Positions 26,155-37,535 of a stretch of DNA of 64,000 bases are shown here, piece by piece. Within the stretch, counting starts at the first letter, position 1; every line of letters begins with the position of its first letter. The stretch covers positions 1,038,001 through 1,102,000 of the forward strand of contig NZ_CP025408.1 in the NCBI RefSeq assembly GCF_002847305.1, written 5' to 3'. The position numbers and the translations under genes are program-made. Source of the DNA: Paracoccus tegillarcae. GTDB taxonomy: Bacteria > Pseudomonadota > Alphaproteobacteria > Rhodobacterales > Rhodobacteraceae. The notes beneath the pieces were generated by a model. The model saw only the letters and a list, made by a program, of their open reading frames with translations. It had not been told where the DNA came from and searched no databases.

Positions 26155-27816
26155 ATGAGCGATAAATTCCGCCTGACCCTGGGCCAGTTGAACGCAACCG
26201 TCGGTGACTTGTCCGGCAATGCCGCCAAGGCACGCGAGGCCTGGCAACAGGCGAAAGATGCCGGCGCGGATATGCTGGCGCTGCCGGAAATGTTCATCAC
26301 CGGCTATCAAACGCAGGATCTGGTGCTGAAGCCCGCCTTTGCCGAAGACGCGATGGCCGCGATACGCGAGTTGGGTGAAAGCCTGACCGATGGCCCTGCG
26401 ATTGGCATCGGTGGACCGTGGCGCGACGGCGATCAGCTGTATAACGCCTATTTCGTCTATCAAGACGGCAAGCTGGTGGCGCGCGTCCTGAAACACCATC
26501 TGCCCCATAAGCAACTGTTCGACGAATTGCGCCTGTTCGACAGCGGCCCCGTCAGCGGCCCCTACCGCATCGGCCCGATCCGCGTCGGATCGCCCATCTG
26601 CGAAGACAGCTGGTATCCCGATGTCGCCGAAACGCTGGCCGAAACGGGCGCCGAGATCCTGCTGGTCCCGAATGGCAGTCCCTATCACCGCAACAAGCTG
26701 GACCTGCGCATGGGCCATATGGTTGGCCGCTGCATAGAAACCGGTCTGCCGCTGGTCTATCTGAACCTGGTCGGGGGGCAGGACGATCAACTATATGACG
26801 GCGCCAGTTTCGTGCTGAACCCCGGCGCAAAAAAGGTCGTGCAGCTTGCGCCCTTTGAAGAACGCGTCGTCCATGTCGATTTCGCCCGTGGCGAGGATGG
26901 CGGCTGGCAGGCCGAACCCGGCAAGATGGAGCCGCAGCCCGACGAATGGGAACAGGATTACCACGCGATGATGCTGGGCCTGCGCGAATATCTGCGCAAA
27001 TCCGGCTTTGAAAAGGTGCTTCTGGGCATGTCCGGCGGCATTGACAGCGCGCTGGTCGCCACGATTGCGGCTGACGCGGTCGGCCCCGAAAATGTGCGCT
27101 GCGTGATGCTGCCATCGGAATACACTTCGCAAGGGTCACTGGATGATGCTGCGGACGCCGCGACGCGCCTTGGCACGCGGCTGGATACGGTAAAAATCGA
27201 CGGCGCACGCGATGCGGTCGAGGACGCGCTGGCACATCTGATGGAAGGCACCAAGCCCGACACGACCGAAGAAAACATCCAGTCCCGCCTGCGCGGCCTG
27301 ATGCTGATGGCTCTGTCGAACAAGTTCGGGGAAATGCTGCTGACCACGGGCAACAAATCCGAGGTCGCAGTGGGCTATGCCACGATCTATGGCGACATGG
27401 CCGGCGGTTATAACCCGATCAAGGACCTGTATAAGACCCGCGTGTTCGAGACCTGCCGCTGGCGCAACGCCAATCACCGCGACTGGATGATGGGTAAGCC
27501 GGGCGAGGTGATACCGCCGCAGATCATCAGCAAACCGCCATCCGCCGAACTGCGCCCCGATCAAAAAGACAGCGATTCCCTGCCGCCATACGAGGTGCTG
27601 GACGCCATTTTGGAAGGGTTGGTGGAAAAAGATCTGGCGCTGAAGGATCTGGTGGCACAGGGCTTTGACGCCGACACGGTGCGCAGGGTCGAAAAGCTGC
27701 TCTATATCAGCGAATGGAAACGCTATCAGGCCGCCCCCGGCCCGCGCATTTCGACCAAGGCCTTCTGGCTGGACCGGCGTTATCCGCTGGTCAACCGTTG
27801 GCGCGACGAGTTGTGA
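26155..27816 (+). CDS. nadE: Glutamine-dependent NAD+ synthetase
   Basis: The 553-residue protein joins an N-terminal nitrilase-type glutaminase and a C-terminal synthetase domain. The catalytic triad is seen in ALPEMFITGY (Glu), HHLPHKQLFDE (Lys) and GSPICEDSWYPDV (Cys); the P-loop is GMSGGIDSALVATIA. It converts deamido-NAD+ to NAD+ with ATP and glutamine. Length fits the bacterial two-domain form. ATG 26155 was chosen at the first family residue. The 3' end is followed by a hairpin at 27822. Confidence 0.96.
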   Translation: MSDKFRLTLGQLNATVGDLSGNAAKAREAWQQAKDAGADMLALPEMFITGYQTQDLVLKPAFAEDAMAAIRELGESLTDGPAIGIGGPWRDGDQLYNAYFVYQDGKLVARVLKHHLPHKQLFDELRLFDSGPVSGPYRIGPIRVGSPICEDSWYPDVAETLAETGAEILLVPNGSPYHRNKLDLRMGHMVGRCIETGLPLVYLNLVGGQDDQLYDGASFVLNPGAKKVVQLAPFEERVVHVDFARGEDGGWQAEPGKMEPQPDEWEQDYHAMMLGLREYLRKSGFEKVLLGMSGGIDSALVATIAADAVGPENVRCVMLPSEYTSQGSLDDAADAATRLGTRLDTVKIDGARDAVEDALAHLMEGTKPDTTEENIQSRLRGLMLMALSNKFGEMLLTTGNKSEVAVGYATIYGDMAGGYNPIKDLYKTRVFETCRWRNANHRDWMMGKPGEVIPPQIISKPPSAELRPDQKDSDSLPPYEVLDAILEGLVEKDLALKDLVAQGFDADTVRRVEKLLYISEWKRYQAAPGPRISTKAFWLDRRYPLVNRWRDEL

Positions 27817-28088
27817 CATCGGCGGGGGCGCTGCCCCCGCACCCCCGGGATATTTTAACGCCAAAGACGCGCGCATTCAGGGTTTCTTAGCGGTTCGCTG
27901 CTAGCACGGCGGGGCGGTACAGGCGGGGACGCCGATGACCGCCGCCGAAGACGCCGCACCCCACCCGGACGAGCGCCGGGGCGGGGTGTGTGCGGCCCGC
28001 CATGTCTTTGGCGTTTAAATATTCATTCTGCACTGGCCGTTATCGACTGGCCGGACAATGATGGGAAGGGACGGCCAAGAGAGGGCAG
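27817..28088 (+). repeat. Repeat-rich gap between nadE and lysE
   Basis: No gene is seen in these 272 bases. At 27822-27840 the perfect hairpin GCGGGGGC-GCT-GCCCCCGC may terminate nadE. ATATTTTAACGCCAAAGAC (27850-27868) reappears inverted at 28004-28022 with one mismatch (ATATTTAAACGCCAAAGAC), so two copies of one element face each other about 135 bases apart. A further GC-rich inverted repeat lies at about 27956-27990. Confidence 0.7.
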
Positions 28089-28700
28089 ATGGATATTCAC
28101 CTATGGTTGGCATTTGTGCTGTCATTCGCGATCCTGTCGCTTATCCCCGGACCAAGCGTGATCATGGTCATGTCACAGGCATTGATACGCGGCAAACGGG
28201 CGGCGCTGGTTTGCGTGGCTGGTGATCTGGCTGGCGTGCTGGTGATGATGAGCCTTGCCTTTGGCGGGATTGGGGCGGTTCTGGCGGCGTCCTCGCTGGC
28301 CTTTCAGGCGATGAGATGGGCCGGCGTTGTCTATCTGGCCTGGCTGGGGCTTGGTCAGATCAGGGCGGCGCGGCGCTTAACAGATCAGGTCCCAGCCGAG
28401 CCGCAAGTCATGGCCGCTGGTCGTGCCGGGTTTCTGACGGGCGTGCTGAACCCCAAGGCAATCGGTTTCTATCTGGCCTTTCTGCCGCAGTTCATTTCGC
28501 CAGATCGAGCACATCTGCCGCAACTGATCATCCTCGCTGTGACCGCAAGCGCAGTCGCCGGGATCGTCTTGGCAGGTTATGCCCTGCTGGCGGCGCGATT
28601 GCGGCGCGGCTTTCGATCCGCCCCGGCCCGGCGTCTGTTTGGCTATACTGGCGGTGGTCTGATGTTGGGCGGCAGTGCCGTGATGATTGCTGCGCGCTGA
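28089..28700 (+). CDS. LysE-family amino-acid exporter
   Basis: A 203-residue membrane protein with six hydrophobic segments and the family start IPGPSVIMVMSQALIRGKR and the central FLTGVLNPKAIGFYLAFLPQF. LysE/RhtB proteins export amino acids or homoserine lactone-type molecules. Nothing in the sequence tells the substrate. It precedes a peptide-type ABC transporter by 44 bases, on the same strand. An import transporter beside an exporter could mark peptide-use control, but this is only context. Confidence 0.87.
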   Translation: MDIHLWLAFVLSFAILSLIPGPSVIMVMSQALIRGKRAALVCVAGDLAGVLVMMSLAFGGIGAVLAASSLAFQAMRWAGVVYLAWLGLGQIRAARRLTDQVPAEPQVMAAGRAGFLTGVLNPKAIGFYLAFLPQFISPDRAHLPQLIILAVTASAVAGIVLAGYALLAARLRRGFRSAPARRLFGYTGGGLMLGGSAVMIAAR

Positions 28701-28743
28701 AGGCCGCTTGCGCCCGGTCGTTTCGGCGGTCTAGCGTCATGAC

Positions 28744-29685
28744 ATGTTGCGATATGTAAGCCGCCGGATAATTTCACTTGGGATAAGCCTGCTTGTCGCC
28801 TCGGCGTTGATCTTTTCGGTTGTTGAGCTGGTTCCGGGCGACCCCGCCAGCTTTATGCTGGGCACGGGCGCACAGCCGGAAACCGTTGCCGCGCTGCGCG
28901 ATCAGATGGGATTGGATCAACCTCTGCCCATTCGCTACGCACATTGGGTCGGCGCGATCCTGCAAGGCGATTTCGGCAACAGTTTCACCTACAAGACCCC
29001 GATTGCAGAAATGATTGTCCACCGGATGCAAGTGTCGCTGCCTTTGGCGCTGATGGCGCTGATCCTGTCGACAGCCATTGCCTTTCCGGTCGGGATCTAC
29101 GCCGCAGCTCGGCGGGGACAAGCCGGCGATGCGGCGGTGATGGGCGCGACGCAGTTGGGCATCGCTCTGCCGAATTTCTGGTTCGCGATGCTGCTGGTGC
29201 TGCTGTTCGCGGTCAAGCTGCGCTGGCTGCCGGCCGGTGGGTTTGCCGGCTGGTCCGATCCCATCGGCGCGCTGAAATCGCTGCTGCTGCCCGCTATCGC
29301 GTTGGCGCTGCCGCAGGCTGCCATTCTGGCGCGTGTGCTGCGGTCGGCGCTGATCGAGACCCGGGGTCAGGACTATATCCGCACTGCCCGCGCCAAGGGA
29401 CTGACCAGCGGCCAGACCCTGCGCCGCCATGCCCTGCGCAACGCCCTGATCCCGGTGCTGACCATCATGGGGATGCAGTTTTCCTTTCTGCTGGCCGGGG
29501 CGATCATTATCGAGAACGTCTTTTACCTGCCCGGCCTCGGGCGGATGATCTTTCAGGCCATCAACCAGCGCGACCTGATCGTGGTTCAATCTGCGGTTCT
29601 GGTTCTGGTCTTTGCCGTGATCCTTGTCACCTTTCTGGTGGATCTGACCTATGCCGCCGTTGATCCGAGGCTGCGCAAGAGATGA
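28744..29685 (+). CDS. Peptide/nickel-type ABC transporter permease (DppB-like)
   Basis: A 313-residue permease with six predicted membrane helices. It begins LRYVSRRIISLGISLLVASALIFSVVELVPGDP, which fits DppB/OppB, and has the coupling loop EAA-like motif RTARAKGLTSGQTLRRHALRNALIP. It forms a heterodimer with the next gene product. Its stop overlaps the next start by 4 bases. I see no binding-protein gene upstream or downstream. Confidence 0.9.
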   Translation: MLRYVSRRIISLGISLLVASALIFSVVELVPGDPASFMLGTGAQPETVAALRDQMGLDQPLPIRYAHWVGAILQGDFGNSFTYKTPIAEMIVHRMQVSLPLALMALILSTAIAFPVGIYAAARRGQAGDAAVMGATQLGIALPNFWFAMLLVLLFAVKLRWLPAGGFAGWSDPIGALKSLLLPAIALALPQAAILARVLRSALIETRGQDYIRTARAKGLTSGQTLRRHALRNALIPVLTIMGMQFSFLLAGAIIIENVFYLPGLGRMIFQAINQRDLIVVQSAVLVLVFAVILVTFLVDLTYAAVDPRLRKR

Positions 29686-30493
29686 CCAGATGGGGGCTGA
29701 TCCTTGGCGCATTTCTGGCGGGAACCGCGGTACTGGCGGCGCTGATCTCGTTCGTCTGGACGCCCTATGACGTGACGCAGATGGCCATTGCCGACAAATT
29801 ACAGCCCCCATCGGCGGCGCATTGGCTGGGCACGGATCATTTCGGCCGCGACATCCTGTCGATGATCATGGTTGGCGCGCGAACCTCGATCGCCGTGGCC
29901 CTGGTTGCGGTGGGAATCGGGATTGGCGCGGGTGTGCCACTGGGACTGCTGGCTGCAGCCAACAGGGGCGGTTGGCTGGACGAGTTGGTCATGCGCGGCA
30001 ACGACCTGATTTTTGCCTTCCCCAGCCTTGTGATTGCGATCCTGATCACCGCAGCCTTCGGGCCCTCGGCCGTGAACGCGATCATCGCCATCGGGATCTT
30101 CAATATCCCCGTCTTCGCCCGCGTGACGCGCGGCGGCGCGATGCCGCTATGGGTGCTGGACTACATTCGGGCCGCCGAAGTCGCGGGCAAGGGGCGCGCC
30201 CGGATCAGTGTCGAGCATATCCTGCCGAACATCACCAATTTGCTGATCGTGCAGGGCACCATTCAATTCAGCCTCGGGATTCTGGCCGAGGCCGGATTGT
30301 CCTATGTAGGCCTTGGTGCGCAGCCACCCACGCCCAGCTGGGGCCGGATGCTGGCCGAGGCGCAGACCATGATCACCATTGCGCCGCATGTGGCTGTCAT
30401 CCCGGGGCTTTGTATCGTGCTGACGGTGCTGGGGCTGAATTTGCTGGGCGACGGGCTGCGCGATGCGCTGGACCCACGGCTGAAGGTGATGCG

Positions 30494-30497
<4 letters not shown>
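29682..30497 (+). CDS. Peptide/nickel-type ABC transporter permease (DppC-like)
   Basis: A 271-residue permease with an N-terminal membrane segment, then a LGTDHFGRDILSMIMVGAR block typical of DppC/OppC and the coupling loop YIRAAEVAGKGRARISVEHILPN. It pairs with the preceding DppB-like protein. The gene overlaps both neighbours (ATGA at each end), so the operon is translated as a unit. Confidence 0.9.
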
Positions 30498-32098
<1,601 letters not shown>

Positions 32099-32149
32099 CG
32101 ATGACGACGCGCGCAAACGCCGCTGCACTCAGGGGCAAGCTGCCGGATG

Positions 32150-33043
32150 CTAGTCCAATCTTTCGGGCAGGCTCCAACCCTTGATCAGTTCGGCGACGGG
32201 CATCGGCTTCTTGCCGGCCCGTTGCGCTTTGGTGATTTCGACCGCGCCTTGCCCGCAGGCGACGCGAAATCCGCCCAGGACCTGCCCCGGCTCACCCTCG
32301 CCTTCGATCAGACGACAGCGCAACAGCCTGACACGTTCGCCCGCGACCTCGCACCAGGCGCCGGGAAAGGGCGACAAACCCCGGATCAGCCGATCCACTT
32401 CGGTGGCCGGTCGTGACCAATCCACACGGGCCTCGGCCTTGTCGATCTTGGCGGCATAGGTGACGCCCGTTTCAGGTTGGCTATCCGCTGTCATCGGCAG
32501 TTGGCCCAGCACATCCACCACCAGATCCGCGCCCATCGTCGACAACCGGTCGTGCAGATCGCCTGTCGTTTCCTCGGCCCCGATTGCTGTGCGTGCCTCT
32601 GTCAGAACCGGCCCGGTATCCAGCCCTGCCTCCATCTGCATGATCGCAACACCGGTCTCGGCATCGCCAGCCATCAGCGCACGATGGATCGGCGCGGCAC
32701 CACGCCAGCGCGGCAACAGGCTGGCGTGAATGTTCAGGCAGCCAAGGCGCGGCGCATCCAGCACCGCCTGCGGCAGGATCAGCCCGTAGGCGACGACAAC
32801 GGCGACATCCGCCGCCAGCGCAGCGAACTCTGCCTGCGCCTCGGCGCCCTTGAGACTGACCGGCACGCGAACCGGAATCCCCAGATCCTCTGCCGCACGC
32901 TGCACCGGCGACGGGCGTGGTTTTTGCCCTCGCCCGGCGGCGCGTGGCGGTTGTGAGTAGACGGCCACAACCTCATGCCCCGCCGCCAGAGCCTTGAGTG
33001 CCGGGACCGAGAAATCCGGCGTTCCCATGAAAATCACGCGCAT
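32150..33043 (-). CDS. fmt: Methionyl-tRNA formyltransferase
   Basis: A 297-residue enzyme with the formyltransferase core [19 protein letters not shown], the active-site block [19 protein letters not shown] and the aspartate in [18 protein letters not shown]. It formylates initiator methionyl-tRNA with 10-formyltetrahydrofolate. It is last of the minus-strand cluster def-def-def-fmt, ends at 32150 after a 59-base gap from the third def, and its stop is 52 bases from the convergent ABC operon. Confidence 0.96.
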   Translation of the reverse strand: MRVIFMGTPDFSVPALKALAAGHEVVAVYSQPPRAAGRGQKPRPSPVQRAAEDLGIPVRVPVSLKGAEAQAEFAALAADVAVVVAYGLILPQAVLDAPRLGCLNIHASLLPRWRGAAPIHRALMAGDAETGVAIMQMEAGLDTGPVLTEARTAIGAEETTGDLHDRLSTMGADLVVDVLGQLPMTADSQPETGVTYAAKIDKAEARVDWSRPATEVDRLIRGLSPFPGAWCEVAGERVRLLRCRLIEGEGEPGQVLGGFRVACGQGAVEITKAQRAGKKPMPVAELIKGWSLPERLD

Positions 33044-33102
33044 CCCTGCCTCCGCTTGCCCTGTTCAATATGTCCTTGTGCGGGCTTTAGCCCCGGCACA
33101 CC

Positions 33103-33606
33103 CTATCCGCGTCGCGCCAGCTTGGCCGATTTCTGCACCAGCATCTTGCGTCGCAGCGGGGTCAGATGATCCACGTAAACCACGCCATTCAGATGATCTA
33201 TCTGGTGCTGCACGCTGGTGGCCCAAAGCCCGACGAAATCGCGCTCTTCCAGTTTGCCCTCGACATTGAGGAACTGCACGGTCACCGCACGCGGCCGCTC
33301 GATCCGGGCAAAGACACCGGGCAGGTTCGGGCTGGCCTCGTCATGGCTGCGCAGTTTGACGCTGGAATGCAGCACCTCGGGATTGGCCATCCGCACGGCC
33401 TGACCACGCTTGTCCGAGGCATCGACCACGGCCAGCCGCTGCATGATGCCGATCTGCGGTGCCGCCAGCCCGACGCCCGGCATCGCCTCCATCGTGTCGA
33501 TCATATCGTCCCAGATCATCTGGACGGTCTCGGTGATCGCGGCGACAGGTTCGACGCGCAGATGCAAACGCCGGTCGGTATAGGGAATAAAGGGGCGAAC
33601 GGTCAT
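33103..33606 (-). CDS. Peptide-deformylase-like protein lacking catalytic residues
   Basis: A 167-residue paralogue of the two upstream deformylases. It retains the first motif MPGVGLAAPQIG, but the second motif EGCLS is replaced by HDEASPNLPGV, so the metal-binding cysteine is missing, and the third motif HExDH reads QHQIDHLNGVV, so the catalytic glutamate is replaced by glutamine. Metal binding by the two histidines alone is possible but deformylase activity is doubtful. It overlaps the second def by 4 bases and lies before fmt. A ribosome or chaperone binding role is only conjecture. Confidence 0.9.
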   Translation of the reverse strand: MTVRPFIPYTDRRLHLRVEPVAAITETVQMIWDDMIDTMEAMPGVGLAAPQIGIMQRLAVVDASDKRGQAVRMANPEVLHSSVKLRSHDEASPNLPGVFARIERPRAVTVQFLNVEGKLEERDFVGLWATSVQHQIDHLNGVVYVDHLTPLRRKMLVQKSAKLARRG

Positions 33607-34106
33607 TCGCGCCCCGCGGTTGCGGCCAGTTGCGGGTCATCGACAATCAGCTTGCCATCCAGATGATCAGCCTCGTGCTGGGCGATCCGGGCGAGATCGC
33701 CCGCCATCTTGCGAAATTGCGCATGTCCTGTCAGGTCGAACCACTGCATCTCGATCTGGCTGGCACGCGCGACAGAAACCGGCTGATCCGGGATCGAAAG
33801 GCAGCGTTCCTCGACCGTTTCGATCGGGCCGTTACGGGCGATGATCTCGGGGTCGACCAGCACCAGTGGCTCGGGCGTGCCGGTTTTCCAGCTTGCGTCC
33901 ATGACAAAGATCCGTCGCAAGATACCGATCTGCGGCGCAGCAAGCCCGCGCCCCTCGGCAGCATACATGGTCGCCAGCAGATCGGCGGCCAGTTGATACA
34001 GCTCTGGTCCGTTCAGATAGCCAGCGGGCGCGCATCGCGACGTCAGCACCGGATCGGGGTGCAGAATGATCGGTTGCACCCGACCCTGAGGCAGCCGGTC
34101 ACGCAC
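33603..34106 (-). CDS. def: Peptide deformylase, second paralogue
   Basis: The 167-residue protein has the deformylase motifs AEGRGLAAPQIG, VEERCLSIPDQ (motif II ERCLS rather than EGCLS) and QHEADHLDGKL with the catalytic glutamate intact, so the metal ligands cysteine and two histidines are present. Start is GTG at 34106, overlapping the first def by 8 bases with AGAAGG seven bases before it. An ATG-led alternative is not available nearby. It likely removes formyl groups, possibly from different nascent chains. Confidence 0.85.
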   Translation of the reverse strand: MRDRLPQGRVQPIILHPDPVLTSRCAPAGYLNGPELYQLAADLLATMYAAEGRGLAAPQIGILRRIFVMDASWKTGTPEPLVLVDPEIIARNGPIETVEERCLSIPDQPVSVARASQIEMQWFDLTGHAQFRKMAGDLARIAQHEADHLDGKLIVDDPQLAATAGRE

Positions 34107-34620
34107 GTGCCTTCTCGCGCTTGAGCTTGACCATCTTGCGGGTGATCATCTGCCGCTTGATCGCTGACAGGTGGTCGATGAACAGAATGCCATTCAGGTG
34201 ATCCAACTCGTGCTGGGCGCAGGTTGCCCAGAGCCCGTCGAATTCCTGGCTGTGCGTCTTGCCGTCCAGCCCCAGCCAGCGCATCCGCACCTCTGCCGGT
34301 CGGGTCACATCGGCATACTGATCGGGGATCGACAGGCAGCCCTCATCATAGCTGTTCACCTCTTCCGAGGTCCATTCGATCTCGGGGTTGATCAGCACCA
34401 TGGGCGTGGGCTCTGCCTCGGGCTCGCGGGTGGCGTCCATCACAAAGATACGTTGCAGCACACCGACCTGCGGCGCGGCAAGGCCGATGCCGGGGGCCTC
34501 GTACATGGTGGCCAGCATATCAGCGGCCAGCGCCTCGATCTCGGGCGTGACGCGGGCAACCGGCGCGGTAACCTTTTTGAGACGAGGGTCGGGATGGATC
34601 AGGATCGTGCGCATAGTCAT
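34099..34620 (-). CDS. def: Peptide deformylase, first paralogue
   Basis: A 173-residue deformylase with all three motifs complete: APGIGLAAPQVG, DEGCLSIPDQYAD and QHELDHLNGILF. It removes the formyl group from the N-terminal methionine of new proteins. It is first in def-def-def-fmt, read on the minus strand, and so should supply the housekeeping activity. The basic C-terminus (KRQMITRKMVKLKREKARA) suggests ribosome contact. ATG at 34620 is close to another ATG two codons later; either would do. Confidence 0.93.
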   Translation of the reverse strand: MTMRTILIHPDPRLKKVTAPVARVTPEIEALAADMLATMYEAPGIGLAAPQVGVLQRIFVMDATREPEAEPTPMVLINPEIEWTSEEVNSYDEGCLSIPDQYADVTRPAEVRMRWLGLDGKTHSQEFDGLWATCAQHELDHLNGILFIDHLSAIKRQMITRKMVKLKREKARA

Positions 34621-34698
34621 AGGCGTGATCTAGGGCAAGGCTTGGCTGTGCGCAACAAGCCGCGTAAGCAAGAGGAAACCAGAGCGCAGGGGCGTGAC

Positions 34699-35886
34699 AT
34701 GACCAAACCCGATTTCGACCAGATCATCGACCGTGTGGGAACAGGCTGCGCGAAATGGGACGACATGAAGACATATTACGGCGTCGACCCGCAGGACGGC
34801 ATCTCGATGTGGGTCGCGGATATGGATTTCCGGCCGCCCGCCATCGTCCAGCAGGCGGTCGACGCGCAGGCTGCGCATGGCATTTATGGCTATCCGGGCA
34901 GCAATAAGCCCTATCTGGAGGCCATCCGCTGGTGGATGCAGACCCGCCACGGCTGGCAGGTGCAACCAGATTGGGTGCTGACCGCCGCCGGTCTGGTCAA
35001 TGGCACGGCGCTGGCGGTCGATGCCTTTACCCAGCCCGGCGACCGGGTGATCCTGATGACGCCGGTCTATCACGCCTTTGCCCGCGTGATCAGCGCCAAC
35101 GATCGAGAGGTGGCGGAATTCCCGCTGCGGCTGGACGAGAACCGCGTGTATCAGATGGATTGGGACGCATGGGCCGGGCAAATGACCGGGCGCGAGAAGA
35201 TGCTGATCCTGTGTTCGCCCCACAATCCCGGCGGGCGCGTCTGGTCGCCCGAGGAATTGCGCGAGGTCGCCCATTTCTGCAAGCAGCATGACCTGATCCT
35301 TGTCTCGGACGAAATTCACCACGATCTGATCATGCCCGACGCGCCGCGCCACAGCGTCACCGCCCTGGCGGCCCCCGATATAACCGATCGGCTGATCACG
35401 CTGACGGCCGCGACCAAGACCTTCAACATCGCCGGGGCGCATATCGGCAATGCCATCATTCCGGATCCGGCGTTGCGCGCGGCCTATCAGGGCCGGCAAA
35501 TGGCGCTTGGCCTGTCGCCCGGCCTTTTCGGGCAGGACATGGTGACCGCCGCCTATTCCCCCGAAGGTGCGGCCTGGGTCGATGAGTTGGTCGCCTATAT
35601 CGACGGCAACCGCCGCCTGTTCGATGAGGGGATCAACAGCATTCCCGGCCTGCATTCGATGCCCTTGCAGGCGACCTATCTGGCCTGGGTCGATTTCAGC
35701 GGCACCGGCATGTCGCGCGAGGATTTCACCGCCCGCGTTCAGGATCAGGCCCGCATCGCCGCCAATCACGGCCCCACATTCGGCCAGGGCGGCGAGGATT
35801 TCCTGCGCTTCAACCTTGCCACCCCCCGCGCCCGGGTCCGCGAGGCCGTGCAGCGCATGAAACAGGCATTCAGCGACCTGCAATGA
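34699..35886 (+). CDS. MalY/PatB-type PLP enzyme, probable cystathionine beta-lyase
   Basis: A 395-residue fold-type I enzyme. The N-terminal DGISMWVADMDFRPPAIVQQ block is diagnostic of MalY/PatB, and the PLP lysine is in TLTAATKTFNIAGAHIG. Members cleave C-S bonds of cystathionine or related thioethers, and some moonlight as regulators. ATG 34699 is chosen because the family match starts there. It is divergent from def and its stop overlaps the start of the L,D-transpeptidase gene (ATGA). Confidence 0.9.
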   Translation: MTKPDFDQIIDRVGTGCAKWDDMKTYYGVDPQDGISMWVADMDFRPPAIVQQAVDAQAAHGIYGYPGSNKPYLEAIRWWMQTRHGWQVQPDWVLTAAGLVNGTALAVDAFTQPGDRVILMTPVYHAFARVISANDREVAEFPLRLDENRVYQMDWDAWAGQMTGREKMLILCSPHNPGGRVWSPEELREVAHFCKQHDLILVSDEIHHDLIMPDAPRHSVTALAAPDITDRLITLTAATKTFNIAGAHIGNAIIPDPALRAAYQGRQMALGLSPGLFGQDMVTAAYSPEGAAWVDELVAYIDGNRRLFDEGINSIPGLHSMPLQATYLAWVDFSGTGMSREDFTARVQDQARIAANHGPTFGQGGEDFLRFNLATPRARVREAVQRMKQAFSDLQ

Positions 35887-36497
35887 GCAAGCGCCGCCGG
35901 TCAGGGTCACGCAAGCGGCTGTTGCGGCTGATCGCCGTCACGCTGGTGCTGGGTGCGGTTTGGCTGGCGTTATCGCCTGATTTCGCGCCGCGTGCGCCCG
36001 TCGGTCCCGATGCCCCGCAGGTAACGATCCCGCAGCGTCCCCCGACCCGCCCGCCGGTTGCGCAAACCGGGTTGCAGGGCCCGGTCGATCATATCCTGAT
36101 CGAGAAATCACAGCGCCGCATGTCGGTCTGGCGCGATGGGCGTCAGCTAAAGACCTATCGCATCGGGCTGGGCTTTGCGCCCGCCGGCGACAAGGCGCGC
36201 CAAGGCGATGGCCGCACGCCCGAGGGCCTGTTCAAGATCGACCGGCGCAATGGCGGCTCTGCCTATCACCTGTCGCTTGGACTCGACTATCCCCGCCCAC
36301 GCGACCGTGCACGGGCGCAGGCCGCGGGCGTCAATCCCGGCGGCGACATCTTTATCCACGGGCAACCCAACCAGCGCCCCGATGGCGAGATATTGGCAGG
36401 CGACTGGACCGCCGGCTGCATCGCCATCAGCGACACCGAGATCCAAGAGGTCTTTGCGGCGACCGCCATTGGCACCAGTGTGGAAATCCGACCTTGA
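35883..36497 (+). CDS. L,D-transpeptidase (YkuD family), membrane-anchored
   Basis: A 204-residue protein with an Arg/Lys-rich start, one membrane anchor (about residues 13-32) and a YkuD catalytic domain. The histidine and nucleophile cysteine are seen in FIHGQPNQ and DWTAGCIAIS, the normal spacing in this family. It links peptidoglycan or lipoproteins to the wall, or trims cross-links, using 3-3 chemistry. A proline-rich linker (PQRPPTRPPVAQ) lies between anchor and domain. It overlaps the MalY-like gene, so the two are coexpressed. Confidence 0.9.
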   Translation: MSKRRRSGSRKRLLRLIAVTLVLGAVWLALSPDFAPRAPVGPDAPQVTIPQRPPTRPPVAQTGLQGPVDHILIEKSQRRMSVWRDGRQLKTYRIGLGFAPAGDKARQGDGRTPEGLFKIDRRNGGSAYHLSLGLDYPRPRDRARAQAAGVNPGGDIFIHGQPNQRPDGEILAGDWTAGCIAISDTEIQEVFAATAIGTSVEIRP

Positions 36498-36572
36498 CCC
36501 CCCGCCCGCGTTGCATTCGTGCGCGCGGCAGATCATATAGGCGCTGACCTACGAGCCCGGAGTCTGACCCGC

Positions 36573-37535
36573 ATGACCTATCTCGATTTCGAAAAGCCGC
36601 TGGCTGATATGGATGGCAAGGCCGAAGAATTGCGCGCCATGGCCCGCAAGTCCGAGGATTCGGTCGACGTCGAGAAAGAGGCCGCGGCACTGGACAAGAA
36701 AGCCGCCACCATGCTGAAGGATCTCTACAAGGATCTGACGCCCTGGCGCAAAACGCAGGTCGCACGGCATGCCGACCGGCCCCATTGCAGCGACTATATC
36801 AAGGGGCTGTTCACCGAATACATGCCGCTGGCCGGCGATCGGGCCTTTGGCGACGACCATGCGGTGATGGGTGGTCTGGCGCGGTTCAACGACGCGCCCT
36901 GCGTTGTGATCGGGCACGAAAAAGGCACCGACACCAAATCCCGCATCCACCACAATTTCGGCATGGCCCGGCCCGAAGGCTATCGCAAGGCGATCCGGCT
37001 GATGGATATGGCGCACCGCTTTGGTCTGCCGGTCATCACGCTGGTCGATACGCCCGGCGCCTATCCCGGCAAGGGCGCCGAGGAACGCGGCCAGTCCGAG
37101 GCGATTGCGCGTTGCACCCAGAAATGTCTGGAAATCGGCGTGCCGCTGGTCAGCGTCATCATCGGCGAAGGCGGCTCGGGCGGCGCGGTGGCCTTTGCGA
37201 CGGCCAACAAGATCGCCATGCTGGAACATTCGATCTATTCGGTGATCTCGCCCGAAGGCTGCGCCTCGATCCTGTGGAAGGATGCCGAGCGGATGCGCGA
37301 AGCCGCCGAGGCGCTGCGCCTGACGGCCCAAGACCTCAAGCAGCTGGGCGTGATCGACCGCATCATCGCCGAACAGCTTGGCGGTGCGCAACGACACCCC
37401 GAGGAAACGATCAAGGCGGTCGGCAAGGACATCGCCGAGATGCTGAAAGAGTTGTCGGACCAGAAACCCGCAGCACTGATCAAGGCGCGGCGCGAGAAAT
37501 TCCTGTCCATGGGCAGCAAGGGTCTGGCGGCCTGA
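36573..37535 (+). CDS. accA: Acetyl-CoA carboxylase, carboxyltransferase alpha subunit
   Basis: The 320-residue protein has the carboxyltransferase motifs [36 protein letters not shown] and [19 protein letters not shown]. It works with AccD (encoded at 56304 in this window) in making malonyl-CoA from carboxybiotin and acetyl-CoA. ATG 36573 starts [14 protein letters not shown], the normal beginning. The subunits accA and accD are unlinked here by 19 kb, as usual in the group. Confidence 0.95.
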   Translation: MTYLDFEKPLADMDGKAEELRAMARKSEDSVDVEKEAAALDKKAATMLKDLYKDLTPWRKTQVARHADRPHCSDYIKGLFTEYMPLAGDRAFGDDHAVMGGLARFNDAPCVVIGHEKGTDTKSRIHHNFGMARPEGYRKAIRLMDMAHRFGLPVITLVDTPGAYPGKGAEERGQSEAIARCTQKCLEIGVPLVSVIIGEGGSGGAVAFATANKIAMLEHSIYSVISPEGCASILWKDAERMREAAEALRLTAQDLKQLGVIDRIIAEQLGGAQRHPEETIKAVGKDIAEMLKELSDQKPAALIKARREKFLSMGSKGLAA

